Of a DNA stretch of 64,000 bases, positions 16,142 to 25,384 are shown in pieces. Numbering within the stretch: the first letter of the stretch is position 1; each line of letters begins with the position of its first letter. A program made the translations under genes and the position numbers. Source of the stretch: Nocardioides marmorisolisilvae (lineage in GTDB: Bacteria; Actinomycetota; Actinomycetes; Propionibacteriales; Nocardioidaceae); NCBI RefSeq assembly GCF_031656915.1, contig NZ_CP134227.1:3658001-3722000 (forward strand), in the 5' to 3' direction. The notes under the pieces were generated by a model. That model did not search any database and was not told the origin of the DNA. It worked only from the letters and a program-made list of their open reading frames with translations.

Positions 16142-17659
16142 CTACGCGGTCGCCTTAGCGGCCTCATGGGCGAGGATCTTGCGCAGCTCGCCCTTGAGAA
16201 TCTTCCCATCCGGCGACTGGGGCACGGTGTGCGTGCAGACCACCCGCTCGGGCAACTTCTCCTTGGAGAGCTTGAGGCCGAGCAGGTGCTGCACGAGGTC
16301 GGCCATGGTGACTTCCTCATCGGTCCAGATCCACGCACATGCACGCTCGCCGTAGACCGGATCCGGATAGCCGACCACGGCGACATCGCGGACACCGGGG
16401 TAGAGCCGGATGAGCTCCTCGACCTCGCTCGGATCGATATTGAAGCCGCCACGGATGATCATGTCCTTGAGGCGCCCGACGATCTTGACGTAGCCGCCTT
16501 CGACCTTCCGGCCCAGGTCCCCGCTGCGTAGGAAGCCCTCAGAAGTCAGCATGCCTTCGACACCTGACGGGTCGCCCAGATATCCGAGCATCAACGAGGG
16601 GCCCCTCATGGCGACCTCGCCGACCTCGCCGTCGGGAAGTCGTTCTCCCGAGGGCCCGAGGATGACCAGATCACAGTCGGGACCCGGCTTGCCGTCGAGG
16701 AGATTGCGCTCCTCCTGAGTGGAGTCCAGACCCATGTGGCAGTGCATCATGACCTCCGCCATCGCATAGACGCGAAGGACCTCGAAGCCCATGATGCGGC
16801 GAGCATCGGCGATGAGGTCGGACGACATGGGCGAACCACCCATGGAGATGGTGCGCATCGACGAGAGGTCGAGCGCATCGCCGAGTTCCTCGCGGGCTCG
16901 CATGAGCATGAGAAGCATTGTTGGAACCATGGTCGACCAGACACACTTCTCGCGCGCCATCAGCTCGACCACGCGAGCTGGATCCCACTTCTCGCTCTTG
17001 ACGATGGGCAACCCCCTCGTTAGGCCGAGATACGTGTAGAAGGTGAAACCGGGGGCTCCCGCCCCTGCACCGGTGACGCAGATTGCCTCGCCGTAGCTGA
17101 GCCCGGCCCGTTCCGCGATTCGGTCGGCGACCCAGTCCATCGAACTCCAGCCGTGCATCACGCCCTTGGGCAGGCCCGTCGAACCACTGGTGAAGCCCAC
17201 GACTGCCGGCACGTCTCCGGCCCACGCATGCGGCTCGACCGCGGTCGGTTGATCCGCGGCGATCTCGGCGCGGGTGGTCACGAGCATTCCCTCACGCTCG
17301 TCCACCATTGCGCGCTGCACATCGGTGTTGACCATGACGACGGTGGGATCTGCGAGTTCGACGACATAGCGGAACTCGCGTTCACCGAGGCGCTTGGGGA
17401 TGGGCATGAAGACACATCCAACGCGTGCTGCTGCCAGGGCGACGGCCACATCCTCGAACCCGGTGTCATAGTGTGCGACCACGGCGTCGCCGGGTTTGGC
17501 ACCGGCGGCGAGGAGCGTCGTGATCACACGATCGGCCTGCGTCGAGAGCTGCGCTCGCGTCCACCGGTCGTCCCCGACCACGATCGCGGTGGCCTCGGGA
17601 TCGGAATCGAGGTGGCGGGCAAACGAATGGGCCAGGCTCACAGATTGATTCGGCAACAT
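16142..17659 (-). CDS. AMP-forming acyl-CoA synthetase
   Basis: 505-aa ANL-superfamily ligase. The P-loop-like motif is VGFTSGSTGLPKGVMHGW, the acidic motif SGDLGRKVEGGYVKIVGR, and the C-terminal lid has the catalytic Lys region SPDGKILKGELRKI. It would activate a carboxylic acid to its CoA thioester via an acyl-adenylate in the cytoplasm. An AGGAG ribosome binding site precedes the ATG at 17659. It heads an operon followed by the fused ACAD and fused CoA-transferase, and a 17-bp palindromic box at 17675-17691 lies 16 bp upstream of the start, so it is probably repressor-controlled. Confidence 0.9.
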   Translation of the reverse strand: MLPNQSVSLAHSFARHLDSDPEATAIVVGDDRWTRAQLSTQADRVITTLLAAGAKPGDAVVAHYDTGFEDVAVALAAARVGCVFMPIPKRLGEREFRYVVELADPTVVMVNTDVQRAMVDEREGMLVTTRAEIAADQPTAVEPHAWAGDVPAVVGFTSGSTGLPKGVMHGWSSMDWVADRIAERAGLSYGEAICVTGAGAGAPGFTFYTYLGLTRGLPIVKSEKWDPARVVELMAREKCVWSTMVPTMLLMLMRAREELGDALDLSSMRTISMGGSPMSSDLIADARRIMGFEVLRVYAMAEVMMHCHMGLDSTQEERNLLDGKPGPDCDLVILGPSGERLPDGEVGEVAMRGPSLMLGYLGDPSGVEGMLTSEGFLRSGDLGRKVEGGYVKIVGRLKDMIIRGGFNIDPSEVEELIRLYPGVRDVAVVGYPDPVYGERACAWIWTDEEVTMADLVQHLLGLKLSKEKLPERVVCTHTVPQSPDGKILKGELRKILAHEAAKATA

Positions 17660-17674
17660 ATCTCCTGGGGCGAG

Positions 17675-17691
17675 AAAACGTCAGATGTTTT
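17675..17691. promoter_or_regulatory. Cargo regulon box (copy 1)
   Basis: AAAACGTCAGATGTTTT, near-perfect palindrome (5-bp outer arms perfect, centre TCAGA), 16 bp upstream of the acyl-CoA synthetase start. Same box as at 18598, 24528, 25385, 28401, 32250, 32785 and 43521. Confidence 0.75.
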
Positions 17692-17750
17692 GGATGGAGG
17701 CGTGACGGTGTCGTGGGTGACTCGGAAGTCGGCCACGCGTCGCCTGGGGA

Positions 17751-18533
17751 TCAGTACGGCGATGCGCCGCCGTCGACGTTGAGAGCGGTGCCGGTGATGC
17801 CACTGGCGGCATCGCTTGCGAGGAAGAGTGCGGCAGCGGCGACCTCGGCGGCCTCGATCGGCCGTTGGAGCGCCGATTCCTTGTAGTAGATGGCCGCGAG
17901 CGCGTCGAGGTCGGGAAGATTCATGGCTTGGATCGTGGCGGGGCCGACGTCGTAGAAGGCGTCGGTGAGGACGATGCCCGGGCAGAGGGCGTTAATGGTG
18001 ATGCCTTCGGTGCCGACTTCGCGAGCTGCTGACTTCACCAGGCCGAGAATGGCGTGCTTGTTTGCGACGTAGCCCGGAATCCCGGGCTTGCCCAGCTTCC
18101 CTTCCATCGATGACATGGCGATGATTCGCCCGCTCTTGCGGGGGAGCATGTGCTGGATCGACGCACGCATGCCCCAGAAGACGTGATTGAGGTTCCAGTC
18201 GAGCTCGAACTGCCATTCCTCGTCGGACATCTCTGCCACCGGTGCGGTCTTGTCGCAGCCGCCGGCGTTGAGAACGGCGATGTCAAGCCCGCCGAAGTGG
18301 TCGATCGCCGCGGCGATCAGGTGCTCCACGTCCTCGCGGCGGGTCGCGTCGCACGGCACGAAATGGGCCTGGGTGCCGGCGTCGAGCTCGCGCAGTGCCT
18401 GTTCGCCCTTCTCGGCCGACCGGCTACTGATGACGACGTACGCCCCTTCGGCCAGATAGGCCTCGGCGATGGCGCGTCCCAAGCTCCGCGTGCTCGCGGT
18501 GATGACCGCTACTTTTCCGTCGAGCGTAGGCAT
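17751..18533 (-). CDS. Short-chain dehydrogenase/reductase
   Basis: 260-aa classical SDR. The nucleotide motif is the variant ITASTRSLGRAIA (instead of TGxxxGxG), the structural motif LNAGG, catalytic Ser in MSSMEGKLG and YVANK for Tyr/Lys. It should oxidise a hydroxyacyl-CoA or alcohol, or run in reverse. The gene at 40929-41711 encodes a very close paralogue of identical length, with matching stretches throughout (for example ELDWNLNH, KESALQRPI, GIVLTDAFYD). It follows its own regulon box (18598-18613) and precedes the synthetase operon by about 90 bp. Confidence 0.88.
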   Translation of the reverse strand: MPTLDGKVAVITASTRSLGRAIAEAYLAEGAYVVISSRSAEKGEQALRELDAGTQAHFVPCDATRREDVEHLIAAAIDHFGGLDIAVLNAGGCDKTAPVAEMSDEEWQFELDWNLNHVFWGMRASIQHMLPRKSGRIIAMSSMEGKLGKPGIPGYVANKHAILGLVKSAAREVGTEGITINALCPGIVLTDAFYDVGPATIQAMNLPDLDALAAIYYKESALQRPIEAAEVAAAALFLASDAASGITGTALNVDGGASPY

Positions 18534-18597
18534 TCTTAGTCCTCCTGAGGTGGGTCCGCTTCCGAGGCAAGCGATGAGCCGTGCTGTGCGCCTGACT

Positions 18598-18613
18598 ATA
18601 AGTCAGATGTTTT
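18598..18613. promoter_or_regulatory. Cargo regulon box (copy 2)
   Basis: ATAAGTCAGATGTTTT, 65 bp upstream of the SDR start at 18533, in the gap between the SDR and the second acyl-CoA synthetase gene. It matches the consensus AWACRTCAGAYGTWTA in the core TCAGATGTTT. Confidence 0.7.
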
Positions 18614-18651
18614 CTCGCAGCAAGAGATCGCAGTCATTTTGGTGGCCTTGA

Positions 18652-20184
18652 TCATCCGTCCGCGCGCAACTGGGCGCGGAGCTGGAATTTCTGAATCTTG
18701 CCGGTTCCCGTCTTGGGCAGATCGCCAAACACGACCTCTTTCGGGGCCTTGAATCCGGGGAGTTGCTTGCGCGCCCAGGCGATAAGTTCGACGCTGGTGA
18801 GACTGGCCCCACTGCGGAGGGTGACGAAGGCAACCGGTACCTCGCCCCAGCGGTCATGCGGTGCGCCGACGACTGCACACTCAAGCACGTCGGGGTGGGT
18901 AGCAAGCGCCTGCTCGACTTCCACCGAGGCGATGTTCTCGCCGCCGGAGATGATCACGTCCTTCGCCCGATCGCGAAGTTCGATGTAGTTGTCAGGGTGC
19001 ATCACTCCGAGGTCGCCCGTTCGGAACCAGCCGCTACCGAACGCCTCCGCAGTGGCAACGGGATCGCGGTGATACCCCAAGGCGACCGTGTTGCCCGTCA
19101 GGACGATCTCACCCACGGAGACACCGTCCGCTGGCACGTCACGGCCGGCATCGTCGACGACGCGCACGGGCGCACCGGCGATGTTCGCGTTGCCTTGGCG
19201 TGCCTTGAACGAGGCCTGCTCGCTGAGCGGTGCCGCGGCACGTTCCGGTGGGAACTCGGACACGACGGAGGGCCCGAAGGTCTCGGTCAGACCGTAGTAG
19301 TGGCGCACGTCGAAGCCCAGGTCACCCAGTTGGCCCAGCAGTGTCGGGGAGGGTGGCGCTCCGCCGGTGCCGACGAGCACCCGATGGGGGACGCGGGCGG
19401 CGAGCGAACTCGCTGCGAGGTCGATGAGCACCGTTGGTGCTGCGTTAAGGCTGGTGACCCCCTCCTCCTGCACCGCGCGCCAGACAGCGTCTGGTCGCAC
19501 CTGCCGCAGGCATACGTGTCGTCCTCCGGCCGCAGTGACCGCCCAGGTGAAGCCCCATCCGTTGCAATGGAACATCGGAAGGGTCCACAGATGGACGGTG
19601 CTGGGGTCGAGCGCGGCGTGGTAGGCCATGGCAAGCGCCTGCTGGTGGGCGCCCCGATGGTGGTAGATGACCCCGCGCGGGCGGCCAGTGGTCCCTGACG
19701 TGTAGTTGAGGGCGAGGCTGGCGTATTCGTCCTCGACCGCGCGCTCGACCTCATCAGCGTCGATGAGCAGTTCCTCATACTCGACGTCCGAGATCTTGGC
19801 AGACGCAGGCAACCGGCTCGCGAGCGCCGCAAGCGAATGGTCATAGAGCAGGACGCTTGCCGACGCATGTTCGGTGATCCATGTGAGCTCGTCAGCGGTG
19901 AGTCGGATGTTCAGCGTCAACACTGTTGCGCCGGCTAGGGCGACGCCGAAATGTGCGTCGAGGAGCATGCGGCTGTTGGGGGCCAGCAGGGCTACGCAAT
20001 CGCCTGGTTTCACTCCCTGGGCAGCGAGGAGTCCTGCCATCCGGCGGACACGCGTCAGCCAAGCGGCATAGGTGATCCTGATGTCACCGTCGACGACAGC
20101 CACACGTTCGGGGAAGACGACGGCCGAGCGTCTGAGGAAGTTGACGGGGCTCAGCGGAAGGTCGGTCGGTGGCCGGGCGCTCAC
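18652..20184 (-). CDS. AMP-forming acyl-CoA synthetase
   Basis: 510-aa ANL ligase, second in the cluster. Motifs: LNYTSGTTGRPRGVIYHHRG, YYGLTETFGPSV, WFRTGDLGVMHPDNYIELR, DVIISGGENIASVEVE and the C-terminal Lys in PKTGTGKIQKFQLR. It resembles medium-chain or aryl acyl-CoA synthetases. The start is the GTG at 20184, 4 bp after the stop of the ACAD gene at 20189, since no ATG fits. It ends a minus-strand run 24479-18652 (hydratase, LLM oxidoreductase, two ACADs, ligase) with very short gaps, so all are probably cotranscribed from the box at 24528. Confidence 0.88.
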   Translation of the reverse strand: MSARPPTDLPLSPVNFLRRSAVVFPERVAVVDGDIRITYAAWLTRVRRMAGLLAAQGVKPGDCVALLAPNSRMLLDAHFGVALAGATVLTLNIRLTADELTWITEHASASVLLYDHSLAALASRLPASAKISDVEYEELLIDADEVERAVEDEYASLALNYTSGTTGRPRGVIYHHRGAHQQALAMAYHAALDPSTVHLWTLPMFHCNGWGFTWAVTAAGGRHVCLRQVRPDAVWRAVQEEGVTSLNAAPTVLIDLAASSLAARVPHRVLVGTGGAPPSPTLLGQLGDLGFDVRHYYGLTETFGPSVVSEFPPERAAAPLSEQASFKARQGNANIAGAPVRVVDDAGRDVPADGVSVGEIVLTGNTVALGYHRDPVATAEAFGSGWFRTGDLGVMHPDNYIELRDRAKDVIISGGENIASVEVEQALATHPDVLECAVVGAPHDRWGEVPVAFVTLRSGASLTSVELIAWARKQLPGFKAPKEVVFGDLPKTGTGKIQKFQLRAQLRADG

Positions 20185-20188
20185 GGGG

Positions 20189-21340
20189 TCAGCCGCGCAA
20201 TTGCAGCGAGCGTCCGATGACCTCACGCATGATCTCGTTGGAACCGGCCCAGATCTTGGTGACGCGGGCGTCCTGCCACGCGCGGGCCACGGCGCTCTCC
20301 TGCATGTACCCGTAGCCTCCGTGCATTTGCACGCATGCATCGACGACCTCGTTCTGGAGATCGGATGTCTTCAGTTTCGCCTTCGCGGCGTCGATCGGTG
20401 TGAGCTCGCCGCGCACATGGGCGTCCACACACGCGTCGACGTACGACTGGGCGATGTCGACCTCGGTCACGAGGTCGGCCATGCGGAAGCGGATGTGCTG
20501 GAGGGACCCGATGCTGGCGCCGAAGGCCTGTCGAGTGGAGACGTAGTCACGAGTCATCTCGAGCACGTGCTGAGCGTGCGTGATGTTGCAGACCGCAGAG
20601 GCGAGGCGCTCTTGAGCGAGGTGCTCCATCATGTAGCCGAAACCCTCGCCGCGGACACCGATAAGGTTGTCAGCTGGGACACGGACTTCGTCGAAGAAGA
20701 GCTCCGCAGTGTCGCCCTGGTGCTGACCGACCTTGTGCAGCAGCTTGCCGCGGTGGAGGCCGGGCGAGTTGCCGTCGACGGCGATCAGCGAGATGCCATC
20801 CCTTCCCGTGGTCGGCTCGGTCCGCACCGCCGTCACGATGAGGTCGGCCGAGGCGCCGTTCGTGATGAAGATCTTCGAGCCGTTGACGACCCATTGATCG
20901 CCATCGAGGGTCGCGCGTGTCTGGAGCCCCGCCAGATCCGATCCTCCTGCGGGTTCGGACATGCCGACCGCGGTCACGATGTCACCCGAACAGAAGCCCG
21001 GGAGCCATCGTTGCCGCTGCTCTTCAGTGGTTCGCTTCGTGAGGTACTGCGAGACCACATGGGTGTGGATCCCCAGGGCGCAGGCGTATGCCAGGCCGGC
21101 GCGGGTCAACTCCTCGTCCATGACGGCGTTGAACCTGTAGTCATCGACGCCCATGCCGCCGTACTCCTCAGCGACGCACAGGCCGAGCAGGCCGAGTGCG
21201 CCGGCCGCCCGCCAGAGCTCGCGATCCAATCTTCCCTCGTGCGCGAACCGCTCGTCATGGGGTTCGATCGCGTTCCGGACGAAGGCACGCACGCTCGTCC
21301 GGAAGTCTTCGTGATCGGTGTCGTAGATGCTTCGCAACAC
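20189..21340 (-). CDS. Acyl-CoA dehydrogenase, LCAD-like
   Basis: 383-aa ACAD of normal length. FAD/substrate signature VGMSEPAGGSDLAGLQT, then VVNGSKIFITNGASAD, and QMHGGYGYMQE. The C-terminal segment is WAGSNEIMREVIGRSL, so the Glu of the common YEGT motif is absent. That pattern occurs in LCAD and isovaleryl-type enzymes, where the base sits on helix G (here probably the Glu in LEMTRDYV). A true alpha,beta-dehydrogenase is expected. It is 9 bp downstream of a second ACAD gene and 4 bp upstream of the acyl-CoA synthetase. Confidence 0.87.
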   Translation of the reverse strand: MLRSIYDTDHEDFRTSVRAFVRNAIEPHDERFAHEGRLDRELWRAAGALGLLGLCVAEEYGGMGVDDYRFNAVMDEELTRAGLAYACALGIHTHVVSQYLTKRTTEEQRQRWLPGFCSGDIVTAVGMSEPAGGSDLAGLQTRATLDGDQWVVNGSKIFITNGASADLIVTAVRTEPTTGRDGISLIAVDGNSPGLHRGKLLHKVGQHQGDTAELFFDEVRVPADNLIGVRGEGFGYMMEHLAQERLASAVCNITHAQHVLEMTRDYVSTRQAFGASIGSLQHIRFRMADLVTEVDIAQSYVDACVDAHVRGELTPIDAAKAKLKTSDLQNEVVDACVQMHGGYGYMQESAVARAWQDARVTKIWAGSNEIMREVIGRSLQLRG

Positions 21341-21349
21341 GCTCGTCTC

Positions 21350-22666
21350 CTAGTACTGGTCGGGGGCCGCGAGAGCAGCGGGATCGTCGAGATAGGCCGC
21401 GAAGCGTTCAGCCGCCTGGCGGCGCCGCGTGGGCAGGTGCTCGCTGGGAATGTCATGTCGCTCGTATCCGCGGAGGATTCGGCGCGCGACCGTTGCACGA
21501 TGTACCTCGTCGGGGCCGTCGTAGATGCGCGCGTTGCGCGCCTCCTTGTACATGTCCTCGAGCGGCAGATCGGTCGTGATGCCCAGCGAGCCGTGCGCCT
21601 GGATGGCGCGGTCGATGACGTTGTAGAGCACCTGGGCCCCGTAGAACTTGATCAGCGAGATCTCCGTCAGTGCGGCCTTCACGCCCTGTGTGTCCATCTT
21701 CCAGGCCGCATGGAGGGTCATCAGCCGGGCTGCCGAGATCTCTGCAGCCGAGTCGGCCACCCAGTTCTGCACGGTCTGCTTGTCGGCGAGGAGCGAGCCG
21801 TGGGTGTAGCGGGACACTGCGCGCTCACAGAGCATGTCGAGTGCCCGGCGCGACTGGCCGAGCCACCGCATGCAGTGATGAATGCGGCCCGGTCCCAGGC
21901 GCTTCTGGGCAAGGAGGAAACCTGCGCCCCGGGCGCCGACCAGATGTCCTGCCGGCACGCGGACGTCGCGGTACCGGACCTCGGAGTGGTTGCCGATCCG
22001 TCCCGGCTCGGGGTGTGGGTGCTGCATGGTCCCGATGTCGCGGATGATCTCGACTCCTGGCGTGTCCCGAGGGACGACGATGATCGATGCCCGCCCGTGG
22101 GGAGCAGCGTCGGGATCCGTCACGGCCATGACGATGAGGATGTCTGCGGCAGAGCCGTTGGAGGTGAACCACTTGTGTCCATTGATCACCCACTCGTCCC
22201 CGTCACGGACCGCGGTCGTCGAGAGGAGCGTCGGATCGGCGCCGGCGCCGGGTTCGGTCATCGAGAAGGCGCTGCGAATCCCTCCGGCGAGGAGTGGTTC
22301 GAGCCATGCCTCGCGTTGCCATTCCGAATCGGGGGCCTCCTCGATTCCCAGCGCCAGCAGCTCCGAATTGCCGGAGTCGGGCGCATTGTTGCCGAAGACG
22401 ACGGGTGCGAGTGACGACATGCCGATGATCTCGTGCAGCAGGCCGAGACTGACCTGTCCGAATCCCATGCCACCCAGAGCGGCGGGAAGGTGCGCGGCCC
22501 ACAGGCCCTGGCGCTTGACTTCTGCCTGCAGGGGACGAATTGCCGCAGCCAGTTGTGTCTGAGGTAGTTCGAGTGATTCCAGCAGGAAGACCTCGCTGCG
22601 GACGAAGTTCTCTGCCCATGCCAGCTTCTCGGCATACTCGGGTTCTGTGGAGAAATCCCAGGCCAT
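21350..22666 (-). CDS. ACAD10/11-like acyl-CoA dehydrogenase
   Basis: 438-aa ACAD family protein. It contains FSMTEPGAGADPTLL and HKWFTSNGSAAD, and ends with the variant segment YDGPDEVHRATVARRILRG in place of YEGTSEI, as in the ACAD at 6782-8017. The DGPD type is linked in known systems to APH kinases and 4-phosphoacyl-CoA chemistry; two APH genes lie in this regulon (27343, 31209). A tail of about 35 residues after the ACAD fold is extra. It is cotranscribed between the LLM oxidoreductase and the LCAD-like gene. Confidence 0.85.
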   Translation of the reverse strand: MAWDFSTEPEYAEKLAWAENFVRSEVFLLESLELPQTQLAAAIRPLQAEVKRQGLWAAHLPAALGGMGFGQVSLGLLHEIIGMSSLAPVVFGNNAPDSGNSELLALGIEEAPDSEWQREAWLEPLLAGGIRSAFSMTEPGAGADPTLLSTTAVRDGDEWVINGHKWFTSNGSAADILIVMAVTDPDAAPHGRASIIVVPRDTPGVEIIRDIGTMQHPHPEPGRIGNHSEVRYRDVRVPAGHLVGARGAGFLLAQKRLGPGRIHHCMRWLGQSRRALDMLCERAVSRYTHGSLLADKQTVQNWVADSAAEISAARLMTLHAAWKMDTQGVKAALTEISLIKFYGAQVLYNVIDRAIQAHGSLGITTDLPLEDMYKEARNARIYDGPDEVHRATVARRILRGYERHDIPSEHLPTRRRQAAERFAAYLDDPAALAAPDQY

Positions 22667-22683
22667 GTCGATGTCCTCTCGTT

Positions 22684-23541
22684 TCAGGCGTCGGGGCGGA
22701 TGGCGAGGCGTTCGGCGAGTTCCTCGAGGCGGTCGACCGCCTCGCTGCCCTTCGCCCAGGGGCGTACGACGAGCCGGTCGATGCCGGCAGCTCCGTACGC
22801 TTCGACCATCGCGTCGGTGACGTCCCCGGTGATGTGGGCGCTGAATTCGAAAGCGTCGTCGCGCGCCAGTTCTGCCCTCTTGCCGCGGATGAACGCCGTT
22901 GCCTCACCGACCGTCTCGGGTGACATGCCCGTTGCCAGCCAGCCCTGGCCGCGAGTCGCCGCGCGGATGAGCGCCTTGGGTCCGTGGCCACCGAAGATGT
23001 ACGGCGGATGCGGTGATGTGGTCGGCTTCGGCTCCATTGCCACAGGGGGCACCTCGAGCAGGTCGCCCCGGTAGGTCGTCACCCGCTCGGTGAAGAGGAG
23101 ATCCATCACGTCGAGCGTCTCGTCGAGGAGGCGACCACGCCGGTTGAAGGGCTTGCCCATGATCTCGAACTCCTCACGCAACCAGCCCGAGCCGATGCCG
23201 AAGCGGAAGCGCCCGTCGGAGTACTGGTCCATCGTCATGACGGAACGGGCCAGCCGGAACGGATCGTGGAGGGGGACGATCGAGATCGACACGACGAGCT
23301 CGAGAGTGCTCGTGCGTGCTGCGAGGAAGCCCAGCGCGGCGTATGGGTCGAAGAAGGGGAGAAAGCCGTGGAAGGCCTGGTGTGCGTCATCCTCCGCATA
23401 CGGGAAGTGCGAGTCCTGGTGGACGGGCGTGACGACGTGTTCGCCCATCCACACCGAGTCATAGCCGAGCCGCTCACAGGCGGTGGCTACGTCGACGGTC
23501 TGGTGGGCCCGTAGCGGGAACAGCGAAACGCCGAACTTCAC
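22684..23541 (-). CDS. F420-type LLM-class oxidoreductase
   Basis: 285-aa luciferase-like TIM-barrel protein beginning MKFGVSLFPLRAHQTVDVA. Typical family stretches are YDSVWMGEHVV, FRFGIGSGWLREEF and PPYIFGGHGPKALIRAAT. It matches the Rv2161c/TIGR03619 type of actinobacterial F420-dependent enzymes, though FMN use cannot be excluded. It could oxidise or reduce a pathway ketone, alcohol or aldehyde. The ATG overlaps the stop of the enoyl-CoA hydratase gene by 4 bp, so translation is coupled. Confidence 0.83.
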   Translation of the reverse strand: MKFGVSLFPLRAHQTVDVATACERLGYDSVWMGEHVVTPVHQDSHFPYAEDDAHQAFHGFLPFFDPYAALGFLAARTSTLELVVSISIVPLHDPFRLARSVMTMDQYSDGRFRFGIGSGWLREEFEIMGKPFNRRGRLLDETLDVMDLLFTERVTTYRGDLLEVPPVAMEPKPTTSPHPPYIFGGHGPKALIRAATRGQGWLATGMSPETVGEATAFIRGKRAELARDDAFEFSAHITGDVTDAMVEAYGAAGIDRLVVRPWAKGSEAVDRLEELAERLAIRPDA

Positions 23542-24479
23542 GAGGCATTCCCCGAGGTCGAAGCACCGGGAAGCCCGTCGCGTGTGCGCCGCCGAACCGG
23601 TTCAGCCGACGACCACTCAGGCACGCCGAATTCAGGGGTGCCGAGGTGGGTCTCACCTCGGGTGACCTCGGCCCAATGCGAGTGGCTGACCTGATGCAGG
23701 GAGAAGCAGGCATTGAGTGCGTTGTAGAAGCCCATCTGGTCGACCGTCTGGTTGACGGACTCCTTGATGAGCAGCGAAGCGACGGTCGGAAGCTTCGCGA
23801 TCCGGCGGGCGAGTTCGAGGGTCCTGCTCTCGAGTTCGTCGTCGGGGAAGATCCGGCTGACCATGCCCCACTCGTGGGCCTCTTCGGCACCTACTGAGTC
23901 ACCGAGCAGGAGGAGTTCCTTGGCACGTCGGGGACCGAACTCCCACGGGTGCGCGAAGTACTCGAGGCCGCACATTCCAAGCCTTGTGCCGACGACGTCC
24001 GCGAAGGTGGTCGAGGGCGTTGCCACGATGAGGTCGCAGGCCCAGGCCAGCATGAGCCCGGCGGAGAAGACCGGCCCCTGTGTCTGGGCGATCGTGATCT
24101 TGCGCAGGTCACGCCAGCGGCGCGTGTTCTGGAAGTAGTAGTGCCACTCCTGCAGCATCCGCTGTTCGGTACCGAGCCGGGAGCCACCGTTCAGGTCGTA
24201 GCTGGGGTGGCCCTCGGGAGCACCGGAGCGCTCTCGTACGTCGTCCGCGGATCCAAGGTCATGGCCGGAGGAGAAGACGGGCCCATTCCCGCCGAGAATG
24301 ACCACTCGGACGCGATCGTCACGCTCTGCCCGGACGAGGGCGTCGTCGAGCTCGACGAGCAGTCCGCGGCTCTGCGCATTTCGCTGGCGCGGCCGGTTCA
24401 GCATGATGCGAACGATCCCGCCGTCGTCGATCTCGTCGTAGGTCAGGTAGGAGAACGGATCCTCCGTCGTTGTGGTCAT
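23538..24479 (-). CDS. Enoyl-CoA hydratase/isomerase family protein
   Basis: 313-aa crotonase-fold protein, longer than the usual 260 aa because of a C-terminal tail. It has MLNRPRQRNAQS, the oxyanion-hole region GGNGPVFSSGHDLG and a second region GPVFSAGLMLAWACDLIVA. The Glu positions of ordinary hydratases are not obvious, so isomerase, hydrolase or lyase activity is possible. The ATG at 24479 is chosen; an ATG at 24533 lies inside the regulatory box. It is the first gene of a long minus-strand operon and is divergent from the SDR at 24604. Confidence 0.83.
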   Translation of the reverse strand: MTTTTEDPFSYLTYDEIDDGGIVRIMLNRPRQRNAQSRGLLVELDDALVRAERDDRVRVVILGGNGPVFSSGHDLGSADDVRERSGAPEGHPSYDLNGGSRLGTEQRMLQEWHYYFQNTRRWRDLRKITIAQTQGPVFSAGLMLAWACDLIVATPSTTFADVVGTRLGMCGLEYFAHPWEFGPRRAKELLLLGDSVGAEEAHEWGMVSRIFPDDELESRTLELARRIAKLPTVASLLIKESVNQTVDQMGFYNALNACFSLHQVSHSHWAEVTRGETHLGTPEFGVPEWSSAEPVRRRTRDGLPGASTSGNAS

Positions 24480-24527
24480 CGTGTTGTCCTCGGTTGGGAG
24501 CGAAGCAGCGAAAAGAGCGATGGTGCA

Positions 24528-24542
24528 ATACATCAGATGTAT
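24528..24542. promoter_or_regulatory. Cargo regulon box (copy 3)
   Basis: ATACATCAGATGTAT, a perfect palindrome around its central base, between the divergent hydratase (24479) and SDR (24604) genes. It is the most symmetric copy and probably closest to the ideal binding site. TATAGT at 24540-24545 could be a plus-strand -10 box overlapping it. Confidence 0.8.
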
Positions 24543-24603
24543 AGTACAAATGTAGTCCGGTGGCTAGGGGTCGTCGGATCGAAGGTCGGAGGAGGTGGCT
24601 TTG

Positions 24604-25374
24604 ATGGCCGAAGTGCGAATCGATCCCGGCGGGTTGTTCTCGCTCGCGGGAAAGACCGTCCTGGTCACGGGCGGCAGCCGTGGTCTCGGCCGGGAGATGT
24701 GCCTGGGGTTCGCGGCAGCCGGCGCAGATGTCGTCGTGAGCAGTCGGGATCTGGGCGCGTGTGAAATGGTCGCCGCAGAGGTCGAGGCGTTGGGGCGCAG
24801 GGCCGTGCCCGTTGCCTGCCATGTAGGCAGGTGGGACGAGTTGACGAACCTGGCCGATGCTGCGATGAAGGCATCGGGCCGCGTTGACGTGCTGGTGAAT
24901 AACGCCGGCATGTCGCCGGTCTACGGCTCGGTGGCAGAGATCGGCGAGGACCTGTGGGACAAGACGGTCAATGTCAACATGCGTGCCGCGTTTCGCCTCA
25001 CCGCACTGCTGGCGCCGAAGATGGTGGCTGCGGGCGGCGGAGCGGTTGTCAACGTGAGCAGCATCGGGGCCGTCCGGCCCACGCGCGATATCGTTCCCTA
25101 TGCGGCCGCAAAGGCCGGTCTAAACGCCATGACGGCGGCGCTCGCCAAGGAGTACAGCCCATCGGTGCGCGTAAACGCGATCATGCCCGGCGCGTTCGCG
25201 ACCGACGTGGCGGAGTACTGGTCGGACGAGGCCGTTGAGCGGGTGTGTGGCATGACTGCGCTGGGCCGTGTCGGCAGGCCTAAGGAGATCGTGGGGACGG
25301 CGCTGTATCTGGCCAGCGATGCGTCGAGTTTCACCAATGGCGCGGTCATTGCCGTCGACGGGGGCCGCGACTGA
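24604..25374 (+). CDS. Short-chain dehydrogenase/reductase
   Basis: 256-aa classical SDR. Cofactor motif VLVTGGSRGLGREM, structural motif NNAGMS, catalytic Ser in NVSSIGAV and YAAAK. The C-terminus SSFTNGAVIAVDGGRD is typical. GGAGGAGG at 24588-24595 is 8 nt before the ATG at 24604, which rules out the GTG at 24595. A deleted relative lies at 11125-11555. It is transcribed away from the hydratase operon and shares the box at 24528. Substrate unknown; a 3-hydroxyacyl-CoA or alcohol is likely from context. Confidence 0.88.
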   Translation: MAEVRIDPGGLFSLAGKTVLVTGGSRGLGREMCLGFAAAGADVVVSSRDLGACEMVAAEVEALGRRAVPVACHVGRWDELTNLADAAMKASGRVDVLVNNAGMSPVYGSVAEIGEDLWDKTVNVNMRAAFRLTALLAPKMVAAGGGAVVNVSSIGAVRPTRDIVPYAAAKAGLNAMTAALAKEYSPSVRVNAIMPGAFATDVAEYWSDEAVERVCGMTALGRVGRPKEIVGTALYLASDASSFTNGAVIAVDGGRD

Positions 25375-25384
25375 GTGCGCTGTG

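Noticed and set aside
20072-22414. A 780-codon plus-strand open frame opposite two ACAD genes
   Set aside because: No family motifs; the minus strand encodes two full ACADs with correct signatures.
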